NCBI GenBank assembly: GCA_025359085.1
Contig: JANYHL010000086.1
Span: 1 to 41,978, forward strand
Direction of reading: 5' to 3'
DNA length: 41,978 nucleotides
Source of the DNA: Gammaproteobacteria bacterium
GTDB lineage: Bacteria; Pseudomonadota; Gammaproteobacteria; Burkholderiales; Burkholderiaceae_C
Shown here: positions 15,907 to 23,786 of the stretch, piece by piece
How the letters are laid out: every line of letters starts with the position of its first letter
Numbering within the stretch: the first letter of the stretch is position 1
The notes under the pieces: model-generated
What the model was told of the DNA's origin: nothing
The model's database searches: none
The model's input: only the letters and a program-made list of their open reading frames with translations
Translations under genes and position numbers: made by a program

Positions 15907-17151
15907 ATGCCAAAGTCTCCTGGCGCGCCAGCGAGCGCATCCCGAGCGACACCGGTCTCGCTCTATGACGCGCGCCCTTTTTTTGAAAAGGCGCTGTTGT
16001 TTGGCGTGCAAAACGGCATCATCGACCCCCAAAAACTGGACGCCATTGGCAACGAGGCGCCCAAAGGCATGGTGCAAATTGCGCGCTACTTTGGCACCGA
16101 GTTTTTGCGCCCGGAACTTGAAAGAGCCAAAGACCGGCTCATCAATCTGGTGAGTCTTTACCTTGAAAGCAGTTGCGCTGGCGACTTGCGACTGGCCGCC
16201 GAGTCGTTGCGCGATCATTCGTTTCTATCTCGCTCCAAGGGCGGTTCGGACCTGCTCAAGTCCCTGCTGGCCCTGCCGCAAAACACCCACTTTGGCATGA
16301 ACGAAAGCGGGGGTTTTAGCGACGCGCACATCCCGCTGCTGGCCAAGTGGACGCTGCGCAGCCTGCCCGACTACCAGGCCGAACTGGCCAAACGCAGCCA
16401 GGTGGCGCAGGTAATGGATGCCGCCATCTGGCTGGCCGCTTCCCTGGGCCTGGATGCAGACGAGCTGGAGCAAGCCGGCAAGGACGCCGAAGCCGTGATC
16501 CGCACTGCACTGCTGGCGCTGGCCTGCAAGCGTACCGAGTTGCCCGACTGGGTGGGGTTTGAAAAAATGGTGGCCGGGCTGCGCAAAAAATACGCTGGCG
16601 CTAATGCGTCGGCTTTGCCGCTTCCTCTTCCTCAGCGCTTGCCGGCTCCTCTCAAGGACGCGGTCGATGCGGTGCGTCAGTCTGTTCTCGCGGATTTACC
16701 CAAAATTCTGGACGCATCTGTGCCCGCTCGTCGGCTGTTTGACCAGACCCCGGCTTTTATGGGCCGGTATTTCTGGATGGAAAACAGTTTGAACGAGGTC
16801 GACGACTACGACCGCTCGACCTCGCTGGCTTGGCACAAGGCCACCGGCGGACACGACGACGAGGGTTCGCTGATCACCCTGTTTTTATGCATTGCCGCCG
16901 GGAGTTCGCCCAAAACATTGTTGACCGAAAAAGGGGCTGTCACACTGATTCGCAAGATCCGCAAAACCGGTCTCAGCCCCGACCTGACCAGCCAGTACAT
17001 CCGGGCCCATGCCCCGGCGCAGCATCAGGACGACTATGTCCAGCTGTGGCTGACCTTCTGCGAGGAGGCGCAGCCCATGCTGCAAAGTGAGTATGACTAC
17101 GCGCTCAAGGAGGCACTCGCCTTGCTGCGGCGCGAATGCAACGTGAAGTGA
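15907..17151 (+). CDS. unrecognised 414-residue protein in the J-domain cluster
   Basis: A soluble protein with no family I recognise. The first 15 residues are Pro/Ala/Ser-rich. The rest looks helical (YDARPFFEKALLFGVQNGI, then LERAKDRLINLVSLYLESS), with a Pro-Leu-rich linker near residues 235-255. No signal peptide or transmembrane segment is seen. The frame is open back to 15790. ATG at 15907 is chosen because it avoids overlap with the upstream gene; ATG at 15856 is possible. All four genes from 14188 to 17151 run together on the plus strand and end at the hairpin at 17156. They are probably one transcript. Confidence 0.65.
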   Translation: MPKSPGAPASASRATPVSLYDARPFFEKALLFGVQNGIIDPQKLDAIGNEAPKGMVQIARYFGTEFLRPELERAKDRLINLVSLYLESSCAGDLRLAAESLRDHSFLSRSKGGSDLLKSLLALPQNTHFGMNESGGFSDAHIPLLAKWTLRSLPDYQAELAKRSQVAQVMDAAIWLAASLGLDADELEQAGKDAEAVIRTALLALACKRTELPDWVGFEKMVAGLRKKYAGANASALPLPLPQRLPAPLKDAVDAVRQSVLADLPKILDASVPARRLFDQTPAFMGRYFWMENSLNEVDDYDRSTSLAWHKATGGHDDEGSLITLFLCIAAGSSPKTLLTEKGAVTLIRKIRKTGLSPDLTSQYIRAHAPAQHQDDYVQLWLTFCEEAQPMLQSEYDYALKEALALLRRECNVK

Positions 17152-17155
17152 ATTT

Positions 17156-17173
17156 TTAGCCGGAGACGGCTAA
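17156..17173. terminator. short hairpin between convergent genes
   Basis: TTAGCCG, loop GAGA, CGGCTAA: a perfect 7-bp stem between the ends of the plus-strand cluster and the minus-strand CBS gene, overlapping the CBS stop codon. No T-run follows on either strand, so termination would be weak. Confidence 0.4.
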
Positions 17174-17592
17174 CGAAGGTGTTCGCGTCGCCGCGCTTCG
17201 AAAACGTACTCTTCCAGATCAGGGTCCATCGCATTGCGCGACGAAATGACGCCGACCGGCCGGCCATTCTCTACCACCGGGACATGCCGGAAGCCGTTTT
17301 CCTGCATCAGCAGCAGCGCGTGTCCGTAGGTCTTGCCCGGGTCCAGTGTTTTGGGTTCAACTGTCATGACCTCAGTGAGCGACGTGGTGTTGGCATCGCG
17401 GCCCTTGGCAATCACGCGAAAAACGGCATCACGTTCCGTAAAAATGCCAAGCAGGTGTTCGTTGGCGACCACCAGAACGGCGCCAACATTCCTCTTGGCC
17501 ATCAGCCTGGCAGCGTGGCTGACGGTGGTCTCTGGAGGAGCAGTCAGAAACTTCTTCCGCTCCATGATGCTTTTAATTGGTTGATCGAACAT
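17170..17592 (-). CDS. CBS-domain pair protein
   Basis: A 140-residue protein made of two CBS domains (residues about 7-65 and 75-130) and nothing else. Such Bateman modules bind adenine nucleotides or related ligands and often sense energy state. Recognisable parts are MAKRNVGAVLVVANEHLLG, GIFTERDAVFRVIAKG and GFRHVPVVENGRPVGVISSR. The ATG at 17592 is chosen over 17607 because GGAGG lies five bases before it. Upstream is a good FNR/ANR-type box, so induction under low oxygen is likely. A stand-alone CBS protein under oxygen control fits a role in adapting metabolism, but the target is unknown. Confidence 0.88.
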   Translation of the reverse strand: MFDQPIKSIMERKKFLTAPPETTVSHAARLMAKRNVGAVLVVANEHLLGIFTERDAVFRVIAKGRDANTTSLTEVMTVEPKTLDPGKTYGHALLLMQENGFRHVPVVENGRPVGVISSRNAMDPDLEEYVFEARRREHLR

Positions 17593-17597
17593 TACGG

Positions 17598-17651
17598 CCT
17601 CCAGCATGGCATGCTAGTCGTGTTTTAAACTCCTCTTTTGACCCAGATCAA
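17598..17651 (-). promoter_or_regulatory. FNR/ANR-type box and promoter for the CBS gene
   Basis: TTGACCCAGATCAA at 17638-17651 matches the FNR/ANR consensus TTGAT-N4-ATCAA with one mismatch. On the minus strand a -10-like TAGCAT lies at 17616-17611. A start site near 17603-17605 would place the box centre at about -40 to -41.5, the class II activator position. GGAGG at 17602-17598 then leads to the ATG at 17592. Confidence 0.72.
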
Positions 17652-17860
17652 TCCTCACCCTCAGCCTTGGTCAATGCGGCCAAATTTCAACCAAAACCCG
17701 CAGGGCGCTGCCGTCGCCACCGCAGCGGCGGTTTGCTGCATCGATTCAGCGCCGTGACAACACGAACCCGGCTGCGACGGAGGTCCGCATTTTTGCGTTA
17801 GGATGAACCCGTTTGCAGCTTCGGACTTCAGGTTTTTGAATCACCCCACCAAGGACACGC

Positions 17861-17971
17861 ATGGGCGACAGCAAGTTCCGTCGGGCCACCTGCCCCATCA
17901 ACAAGGGCGCGGCAGCGGGCCGGCAAAAAGCCCTGAAGCAGCGCAAAATCCTATCTTCCACCTCTTCCTAA
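17861..17971 (+). CDS. small basic 36-residue ORF
   Basis: ATG at 17861 preceded by AAGGA with a 5-base gap, running to TAA at 17969-17971. The product begins MGDSKFRRATCPINKGAAAG and has nine Lys/Arg, one Cys and no acidic residue after position 3. It ends 11 bases before the next gene on the same strand, so it may be a coupled leader peptide or a small protein. I know no family. The reading frame used by a longer alternative start of the next gene overlaps this stretch. The 250 bases between the CBS gene and this ORF hold the FNR box and nothing else I recognise. Confidence 0.4.
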   Translation: MGDSKFRRATCPINKGAAAGRQKALKQRKILSSTSS

Positions 17972-17982
17972 AGGCTTCCACC

Positions 17983-18657
17983 ATGGCACTTTCCAGCGCG
18001 ACTCTGTCAGTCATTCAAGAGGCTGGCGCCGCCGCATACGCGGCCGACACCGAGCTCAAAAATGCAGTTCAAGATTATGCAGCGCGGGTTAACGCCGCAA
18101 TGAGCGCCAACCCTTATGGACTGGGCAATGACGCGCTGTTTGAGAACTGGAAGGTGGTGGCCCGACTCTCGCAAACGATGGGAGGGATCGAAGAGGAGCT
18201 CAAAAAAGTCTACCGCGTCGCCTCAGAATTGATCGCCGACGAGCAGCCTGGTGTGCGCGACATCCCGGTGCTTGCAGCGCCCGCCCATTCCATCGGGTCC
18301 GCCTTGGGTCGTCAACATGATCTGAGCACCACCGATGTCGTGGCCAAGCGAAAGAAAAAAACAGCGGCCTATAAATTCAGAGCGCTCAAGACGCGGAAAA
18401 AGGCCGGGCCGACCCCAGCCACTGGCACGGTGATGAGCCCGCCGGAGCTCAGCGGCAACGCCGCCAAACTGCTGCAGCACCTGAAGACCCTGTTGGCGCC
18501 GCAAAAATTCACCGTCATCAATCAGACTGCCACCGGACACGCGACCGGCATTCCCCTGGGGTCCATGACCGCCGCCCTCAAGAAGCTAGTGGGCCGCGGA
18601 CAAATCATGGCCGGGCCGAACGGGGGCTACAAGATGGCCCATTTCCCCGGTCAGTAG
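17983..18657 (+). CDS. unrecognised protein with basic linker and winged-helix-like C-terminus
   Basis: A 224-residue soluble protein. Residues 1-95 are helical (ATLSVIQEAGAAAYAADTEL, then GGIEEELKKVYRVASELI). Residues about 120-145 are a basic linker with KRKKKTAAYKFRALKTRKK. Residues about 160-220 resemble a winged helix-turn-helix: ALKKLVGRGQIMAGPNGGYKMA has the recognition helix and wing pattern. DNA or RNA binding is a fair inference; the family is not known to me. The start at 17983 follows AAGG. The frame is open back to 17803 but that part does not look coding in this frame. Confidence 0.65.
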   Translation: MALSSATLSVIQEAGAAAYAADTELKNAVQDYAARVNAAMSANPYGLGNDALFENWKVVARLSQTMGGIEEELKKVYRVASELIADEQPGVRDIPVLAAPAHSIGSALGRQHDLSTTDVVAKRKKKTAAYKFRALKTRKKAGPTPATGTVMSPPELSGNAAKLLQHLKTLLAPQKFTVINQTATGHATGIPLGSMTAALKKLVGRGQIMAGPNGGYKMAHFPGQ

Positions 18658-18697
18658 CCCGGTGAAAAATACCTGCGATGGGGGACGACAAATTGGC

Positions 18698-18771
18698 TGG
18701 AGCGGGTGATGGGAATCGAACCCACGCTATTTGCTTGGGAAGCAAAAGTTCTACCATTGAACTACACCCGC
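18698..18771 (-). tRNA. tRNA-Gly (anticodon CCC)
   Basis: On the minus strand the acceptor GCGGGTG pairs with CACCCGC, followed by discriminator T and an encoded CCA. The anticodon stem TTTGC/GCAAA holds the loop TTCCCAA, giving anticodon CCC. The T-arm contains GGTTCGATTCC. It is a complete cloverleaf of 74 nt including CCA, reading GGG codons. Confidence 0.95.
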
Positions 18772-18986
18772 ATTCTATGTTGTTGATTTAAAACAACTTT
18801 ACTTTGACCCAAACGACACCTCGGGTCAGTTCAGTGGGGGATTTTACCCCTAAAACTATCCGTCTGACGCCAAGCAAATGGTGCGGTCAGCGATTTTGAG
18901 GGCTCAAGAACGCCAGGCGTCCGATAGGCGCCTTTCCCCATGAAATGTGAGCCTGAACAGCACGCCGACGGGCCAGCAAGGCTGGC
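18772..18986. other. gene-free stretch between tRNA-Gly and gabD
   Basis: An AT-richer part next to the tRNA (18779-18797) holds an inverted repeat GTTGTT/AACAAC and TTAAAT-like -10 material on the minus strand, which may be the tRNA promoter. No convincing gene is seen in the remaining stretch up to the gabD stop at 18987. Confidence 0.35.
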
Positions 18987-20465
18987 TTATTGGAGGATGT
19001 CGCCGATGCAGACGTATTTGATCTCCACATAGTCATCGATGCCAAAATGCGAACCCTCGCGTCCCAGGCCGGACTGCTTGACCCCGCCAAAGGGCACATG
19101 CTCGGTCGCCAGAATGCCGACGTTAACGCCCACCATGCCGTACTCCAGCGCTTCGCTGACACGCCAAATGCGTCCGACGTCGCGGCTGTAGAAGTAGCTG
19201 GCCAGGCCAAACTCGGTGTTGTTGGCCGCAAAAATAGCGTCTTGTTCGGTCTTGAACTTGAACACCGGCGCGAACGGACCAAAGGTTTCCTCCCGCGCGC
19301 ACAGCATCTCAAACGTGGCGTCGGCAATCAGCGTGGGCTCGAAGAATTGTCCGGTCAAACGCTTGCCCCCGGCAAGCAGTCGCCCTCCCTTGGCCAACGC
19401 ATCCTGCACATGACGCTCTACTTTGAGCAGGGCCGCCTCTTCGATCAGGGGCCCCTGGTTGACGCCCTCCTCGAAGCCGTTGCCGACCTTGGCGGTCTTG
19501 ACCTTGGCGGCAAATTTGGCCACAAATTCATCGTAAACGCCTTCCTGCACATAAAAGCGATTCGAACAGACGCAGGTTTGCCCGGCGTTGCGGTACTTGC
19601 TGGCAAAAGCGCCTTCCACCGCGCTGTCGATGTCGGCATCGTCGAACACGATGAAGGGCGCGTTGCCCCCCAACTCCAATGACAGTTTCTTGACCGTGGG
19701 TGCCGACTGGGCCATCAGAATGCGGCCGACTTCGGTGGAGCCGGTGAAACTGATGTGACGCACCACCTCACTGGCGCACAACACCTTGCCCACGGCAATC
19801 GAGTTGTCGGCGTCGGCCGTGAGCATATTGAGCACGCCGGCCGGAATGCCAGCGCGGATGGCCAGCTCGGCGGCAGCCAGCGCGGTCAGCGGCGTCAGTT
19901 CGGCCGGCTTGATGATGACCGGGCAGCCCGCAGCCAGGGCCGGGGCCACCTTGCGCGTGATCATGGCAATCGGAAAGTTCCAGGGGGTGATGGCCGCGCA
20001 CACGCCAATCGGCTGGCGCAGCACCAACAGGCGCCGGTTGTTGTCGAACTGCGGCAGGGTTTCGCCGTTGATGCGTTTGGCTTCTTCGGCAAACCATTCG
20101 ACAAAGCTGGCGCCGTAGGCCACTTCCCCCTTGGCCTCCGCCAGGGGCTTGCCCTGCTCGGCGGTCAGGATGCGCCCCAGGTCGTCCTGATTCACTATGA
20201 GCAGGTCAAACCACTTGCGCAGGATGAGGCTGCGCTCTTTGGCCGTCTTGCTGCGCCAGGCCGGCCAGGCGGCGTTGGCCGCCGCAATGGCTTGCTCGGC
20301 CTCGGCGGGGCCGAGGTTGGCAACGTCGGCCAGCTTGACGCCGGTGGCGGGATCGGTCACATCAAACCGGGTACTGCCTTGAATCCATTGGCCGTTGATG
20401 AGGGCGTCGGTCTTGAGCAGGGTCGGGTCTTTGAGCAGGGAAAGCGGTGAAACTGAAGCAGACAT
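18987..20465 (-). CDS. gabD: NAD(P)-dependent succinate-semialdehyde dehydrogenase
   Basis: A 492-residue aldehyde dehydrogenase of the succinate-semialdehyde group, which oxidises succinate semialdehyde to succinate. Key text is AITPWNFPIAMITRKVAPAL for the cofactor and oxyanion site, LELGGNAPFIVFDDAD around the catalytic Glu, and GQTCVCSNRFYVQEG with the catalytic Cys. The second Cys two places later matches bacterial GabD. AGGAG six bases before the ATG at 20465 is a good ribosome site. It is the last gene of the gabT-potADBC-ureohydrolase-gabD run and completes GABA breakdown to the TCA cycle. The 72-base gap to the upstream ureohydrolase is filled by the dispersed element. Confidence 0.92.
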   Translation of the reverse strand: MSASVSPLSLLKDPTLLKTDALINGQWIQGSTRFDVTDPATGVKLADVANLGPAEAEQAIAAANAAWPAWRSKTAKERSLILRKWFDLLIVNQDDLGRILTAEQGKPLAEAKGEVAYGASFVEWFAEEAKRINGETLPQFDNNRRLLVLRQPIGVCAAITPWNFPIAMITRKVAPALAAGCPVIIKPAELTPLTALAAAELAIRAGIPAGVLNMLTADADNSIAVGKVLCASEVVRHISFTGSTEVGRILMAQSAPTVKKLSLELGGNAPFIVFDDADIDSAVEGAFASKYRNAGQTCVCSNRFYVQEGVYDEFVAKFAAKVKTAKVGNGFEEGVNQGPLIEEAALLKVERHVQDALAKGGRLLAGGKRLTGQFFEPTLIADATFEMLCAREETFGPFAPVFKFKTEQDAIFAANNTEFGLASYFYSRDVGRIWRVSEALEYGMVGVNVGILATEHVPFGGVKQSGLGREGSHFGIDDYVEIKYVCIGDILQ

Positions 20466-20478
20466 GAAAACTCCTGTA

Positions 20479-20537
20479 AATTTATAAAAAATCAGGCTCT
20501 AGCCCTTACAGAATAAGCGCTGGTAGCTATGAAATAA
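20479..20537 (-). repeat. dispersed palindromic element between the ureohydrolase and gabD
   Basis: On the minus strand it reads TTATTTCATAGCTACCAGCG, CTTATTCTGTAAGGG, then CTAGAGCCTGATTTTTTATA. The arms AGCTACCAGCGCTTA and TAAGGGCTAGAGCCT are imperfect inverted repeats, so the transcript can fold into a hairpin. It directly abuts the stop codon of the ureohydrolase. Confidence 0.8.
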
Positions 20538-21494
20538 CTAGCGTCTGAGGACCCCGGGCAGCACGCACAGCATCTCGAACAACAGGTTGGCCCCGAGCAG
20601 GGCGGTGTTGCCGCTCAAATCATACGGCGGCGAAACCTCGACCAAATCGCAGCCGACGAGATTGAGCCCGTGGCAGCCCCGAATGATCTCCAGCGCCTGC
20701 GGCACGCTCAGACCCCCGATTTCGGGCGTGCCGGTGCCGCCCGCATAGGCCGGGTCGATGCCGTCAATGTCGAAGCTCAAATAGCAGGGCGTGTTGCCGA
20801 TGCGCTCGCGCACCCGGGCCATCAACGGCGCCAGCGACTGGTACCAGATTTCATGCGCCGGCACCAGGGTAAAACCTTGCGCCCGCGGCCAGTCGAAGTC
20901 GTCAGCCGCATAGCCGCTGCCGCGCAGCCCGATCTGAAACACCTTGTGGCAGTCGAGCAGATTTTCTTCGACCGCGCGGCGAAACGGCGTGCCATGCGCC
21001 ACCGGCTCGCCAAACATCTCGTCGTTGACGTCGGCATGGGCGTCCACATGCACCAGGGCGACCGGGCCATGTTGGGCTGCCATGGCGCGCAGGATCGGCA
21101 GCGCAATGGTGTGATCGCCACCGAGCGTCAGCGGCGTGCAATTGGCGCGCAGCACCTGCTCATAAAAGTCGCTGATGATCGTCAGCGATTTCGTCAGCGA
21201 GTAGGTGTTGATCGGCACATCGCCCAGGTCGGCCACTTGCAGCGTGTCAAACGGCGCGGCGCCGGTGGCCATGTTGTAGGGGCGAATCAGCGCCGACTCG
21301 GCGCGGATCTGACGCGGGCCAAAGCGCGCGCCGGGCCGGTGCGAGGTGCCGATGTCGAGCGGGACGCCGATGAACGCCACATCCAGGCCTTCGGCCGAGC
21401 TGACCACCGGCAGCCGCAACATGCTGGCGAGGCCGCCAAAACGCGGCATCGCGTTGCCCGACAAAGGTTGATTCTTGGGCGTTGATGGGTTCAT
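20538..21494 (-). CDS. ureohydrolase, agmatinase/guanidinobutyrase type
   Basis: A 318-residue manganese enzyme of the arginase/agmatinase family, which cleaves a guanidino group to urea and an amine. Metal-binding motifs are intact: GGDHTIALP, HVDAHADVND and SFDIDGIDPAYAGGTGTPE. Segments such as MPRFGGLASMLRLP, RPYNMATGAAPFD and GCDLVEVSPPYD resemble, from memory, the Pseudomonas guanidinobutyrase GbuA more than arginase. The neighbours gabT and gabD act on GABA, exactly the product of 4-guanidinobutyrate hydrolysis, which favours that substrate. Agmatine, giving putrescine, would need further enzymes not seen here. The start ATG at 21494 has a weak ribosome site. Confidence 0.85.
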   Translation of the reverse strand: MNPSTPKNQPLSGNAMPRFGGLASMLRLPVVSSAEGLDVAFIGVPLDIGTSHRPGARFGPRQIRAESALIRPYNMATGAAPFDTLQVADLGDVPINTYSLTKSLTIISDFYEQVLRANCTPLTLGGDHTIALPILRAMAAQHGPVALVHVDAHADVNDEMFGEPVAHGTPFRRAVEENLLDCHKVFQIGLRGSGYAADDFDWPRAQGFTLVPAHEIWYQSLAPLMARVRERIGNTPCYLSFDIDGIDPAYAGGTGTPEIGGLSVPQALEIIRGCHGLNLVGCDLVEVSPPYDLSGNTALLGANLLFEMLCVLPGVLRR

Positions 21495-21515
21495 GGGGAA
21501 GCTCTGGTTTTCAGA

Positions 21516-21581
21516 AAAATTTATAACAATTAAGCATCTAGCCCCCGTGAATACTGGCTATATAGCTATATTTTATATAGC
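21516..21581 (-). repeat. dispersed palindromic element plus AT-rich hairpin between potC-like gene and ureohydrolase
   Basis: On the plus strand AAAATTTATAACAA at 21516-21529 is identical to the copy at 32481-32494, and ATCTAGCCCCCGTGAATA follows. Next to it GCTATATA (21557-21564) and TATATAGC (21574-21581) form an 8-bp stem with a 9-base loop. The piece occupies most of the 109-base gap. Confidence 0.7.
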
Positions 21582-21603
21582 TAAAGTATTCAATCCCACA
21601 GAC

Positions 21604-22518
21604 TTAGCGCCGCCGCCCGCGCAGCCATTCCAGCCCCAGCATCAGCAGGGTGGTGAAGAGGATCAGCAGGGTGGCGACCGCGGCAATGGTGGGTGTGATG
21701 TTTTCCCGGATGCCGGTAAACATCTGGCGCGGCAGCGTGACCTGGGTCGGCCCGGCAATGAACAGCGTGACCACCACTTCGTCAAACGAGGTGGCAAAGG
21801 CAAACAGCGCGCCTGAAATCACCCCCGGCGCGATGATCGGCAAGGTGATGCGGAAAAAGGTTTGCGTCTGATTGGCCCCCAGGCTCAGGCTGGCGCGCAC
21901 CAGGTTGTCGTTGAAGTTTTGCAGTGTCGCCAGCACGGTCGTCAACACGAACGGCGCACCGAGCGCGGCGTGCACCAGAATCAGGCCGAGGTAGGTGTCC
22001 GCCAGGCCGATCTTGGCAAAAAACAGGTAGGTGCTAACGCCCACCACCACAATCGGCACCACCATCGGGGCGATCAGCAGACTCATCAACGCACCCTTGC
22101 CAAAAAACTGGACGCGGGCCAAGCCGACGGCTGCCAAGGTGCCCAATACCGTGGCCAGCAGGGTGGCCAGCGGCGCGACGATGAAGCTGTTGCGGGTAGC
22201 CCTGCCCCATTCGTCGGATCTGAACAAATTGTCATACCACTGCAGCGACCAGCCCGGCATCGGATAAGACAAAAACGAACTGGCACTGAACGACAGCGGC
22301 ATGATGACCAGAATCGGCAGCAGCAAAAACAGCAAAACGCCTAGACACAACACACGCAGGGCGTACCAGCCCACTTTGTCCGCCAGCGTGGCGTAGGCGG
22401 GGAAGGTGGGTAGCCGGGCGAACGCTGCCAGGGTGGCAAGCGAGCGCATGATCGGGTGGCTCGAAGGCACAGCGCCAGCCGGACGGTCAGGCACAGTAGG
22501 CAATGGAAACAATCGCAT
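21604..22518 (-). CDS. potC: ABC transporter permease, spermidine/putrescine PotC type
   Basis: A 304-residue inner-membrane permease of the BPD_transp_1 group. After a cytoplasmic leader it has about six hydrophobic segments. The EAA loop reads ASLSLGANQTQTFFRITLPII, here with A-S-L-S-L-G in place of the classical EAA. The end FDEVVVTLFIAGP is typical of PotC-type subunits. The start at 22518 lies five bases after the stop of the potB-like gene; the longer frame to 22614 would overlap it. It forms the translocation pore with the potB-like protein. The substrate is set by the binding protein and is likely a polyamine or related amine. Confidence 0.88.
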   Translation of the reverse strand: MRLFPLPTVPDRPAGAVPSSHPIMRSLATLAAFARLPTFPAYATLADKVGWYALRVLCLGVLLFLLLPILVIMPLSFSASSFLSYPMPGWSLQWYDNLFRSDEWGRATRNSFIVAPLATLLATVLGTLAAVGLARVQFFGKGALMSLLIAPMVVPIVVVGVSTYLFFAKIGLADTYLGLILVHAALGAPFVLTTVLATLQNFNDNLVRASLSLGANQTQTFFRITLPIIAPGVISGALFAFATSFDEVVVTLFIAGPTQVTLPRQMFTGIRENITPTIAAVATLLILFTTLLMLGLEWLRGRRR

Positions 22519-22523
22519 CAGGC

Positions 22524-23765
22524 TTACCCCAGACTGAGTTCGGACTTGACGACACGGCGGTACAAGGCGTACAGCACCAGCGTGGCGGTGAGCAACACAG
22601 CCCCCAGCGCGCAAGCCATGCCCCAGTTGACGTTGACATTGGTGTACTGGGCAATGTAGTAACTCAGCATCTGGTCACCTGCGCCGCCCAGCAGTGCGGG
22701 CGTCACGTAATAGCCAATGCTGAGGATGAACACCAGCAGACCACCGGCGCCAACGCCTGGCCAGGTCTGCGGCACATAGACCCGAAAGAATGCCGCCAGG
22801 GGATGACTGCCCAGTGACACCGCCGCCCGCAGGTAAGTCGGTGGCACCGACTTCATCACACTGTAGAGCGGCAAGATCATGAACGGCAGCAGGATGTGCA
22901 CCATGGCGATGATCACGCCCAAGCGGTTGAACAGCAGCGGCAAGGGCGCATCGGTCAGCCCCAAGCCCATCAGCGAGCGGTTCACCAGCCCATTGGATTG
23001 CAGCAGCACGATCCAGGCGGCCACCCGCACCAGAATCGAGGTCCAGAACGGCACCAGCACCAGGATCATCAGCATATTGGCTTTGCGCGTGGACAGAATC
23101 GACAGCCAGTAGGCCAGCGGGTACCCCAGCAGCAGGCAAAACAAAGTGACGATGGCGCTGATCTTGAAGGTGCGCACCAGGATGTTGGCAAACGCAGCGG
23201 AGTCGGCATCCACCTGCGTGATGTGGCCCTGCACATCGCGCTTCAAGTCCAGCGAGGTCAACAAATAATCCGGCGTCCAGCGCGACGCATTTTTGGCAAT
23301 CGCCTGCCAATAACTGAGCTCACCCCAGCGCGCATCCAGCGCCAGCAACTGGCTGCGCACCTGCTCGGGCGTCAGGCCGGGCGCCAAGGGCAGCGCCCGG
23401 TAGGTGCTCATGATCAGGGAGCGGGCGCCGCTGACTTCGCTGTTGAGCCGACGCGCCAAGGCACCGGCGTCAGACTGTTCCTTGATGGCCGACAAGTCTT
23501 CAATCAAGGCTGCGTAGGCCCCAGCGGGCGGGGCTGCTGTGCGGTTCCAGGTTGACAAGGCCTGGGCCGTGCGGCCCAAGGTGTTGGCGACTTCGGGGTT
23601 TTCCACCGCGCGCACCAACAAGGCGCCGATCGGCACCAGAAAGGTGAACAGCAGAAATAGCAGCAGCGGCAGCGTCAGCGAGATCGCAAAAGCGCGCTTG
23701 CGGCGCTCGGCCCGGCGCAACTGGCCGACCAGCTTGCCGGGTTCCAGGGTCATCGATGGGGCCAT
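22524..23765 (-). CDS. potB: ABC transporter permease, spermidine/putrescine PotB type
   Basis: A 413-residue permease, longer than E. coli PotB (about 275). After a basic cytoplasmic start and one membrane segment near residue 35 there is an extra periplasmic-looking domain of about 150 residues, before the usual permease core with five more segments. The core has PFWTSILVRVAAWIVLLQ and the EAA-like loop AAVSLGSHPLAAFFRVYVPQ. Such long PotB forms are known in proteobacterial putrescine-like importers. It lies 21 bases after the binding protein gene and 5 before the potC-like gene. Confidence 0.88.
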   Translation of the reverse strand: MAPSMTLEPGKLVGQLRRAERRKRAFAISLTLPLLLFLLFTFLVPIGALLVRAVENPEVANTLGRTAQALSTWNRTAAPPAGAYAALIEDLSAIKEQSDAGALARRLNSEVSGARSLIMSTYRALPLAPGLTPEQVRSQLLALDARWGELSYWQAIAKNASRWTPDYLLTSLDLKRDVQGHITQVDADSAAFANILVRTFKISAIVTLFCLLLGYPLAYWLSILSTRKANMLMILVLVPFWTSILVRVAAWIVLLQSNGLVNRSLMGLGLTDAPLPLLFNRLGVIIAMVHILLPFMILPLYSVMKSVPPTYLRAAVSLGSHPLAAFFRVYVPQTWPGVGAGGLLVFILSIGYYVTPALLGGAGDQMLSYYIAQYTNVNVNWGMACALGAVLLTATLVLYALYRRVVKSELSLG

Positions 23766-23786
23766 GGCGATCTCGCTGTCAAGGGC

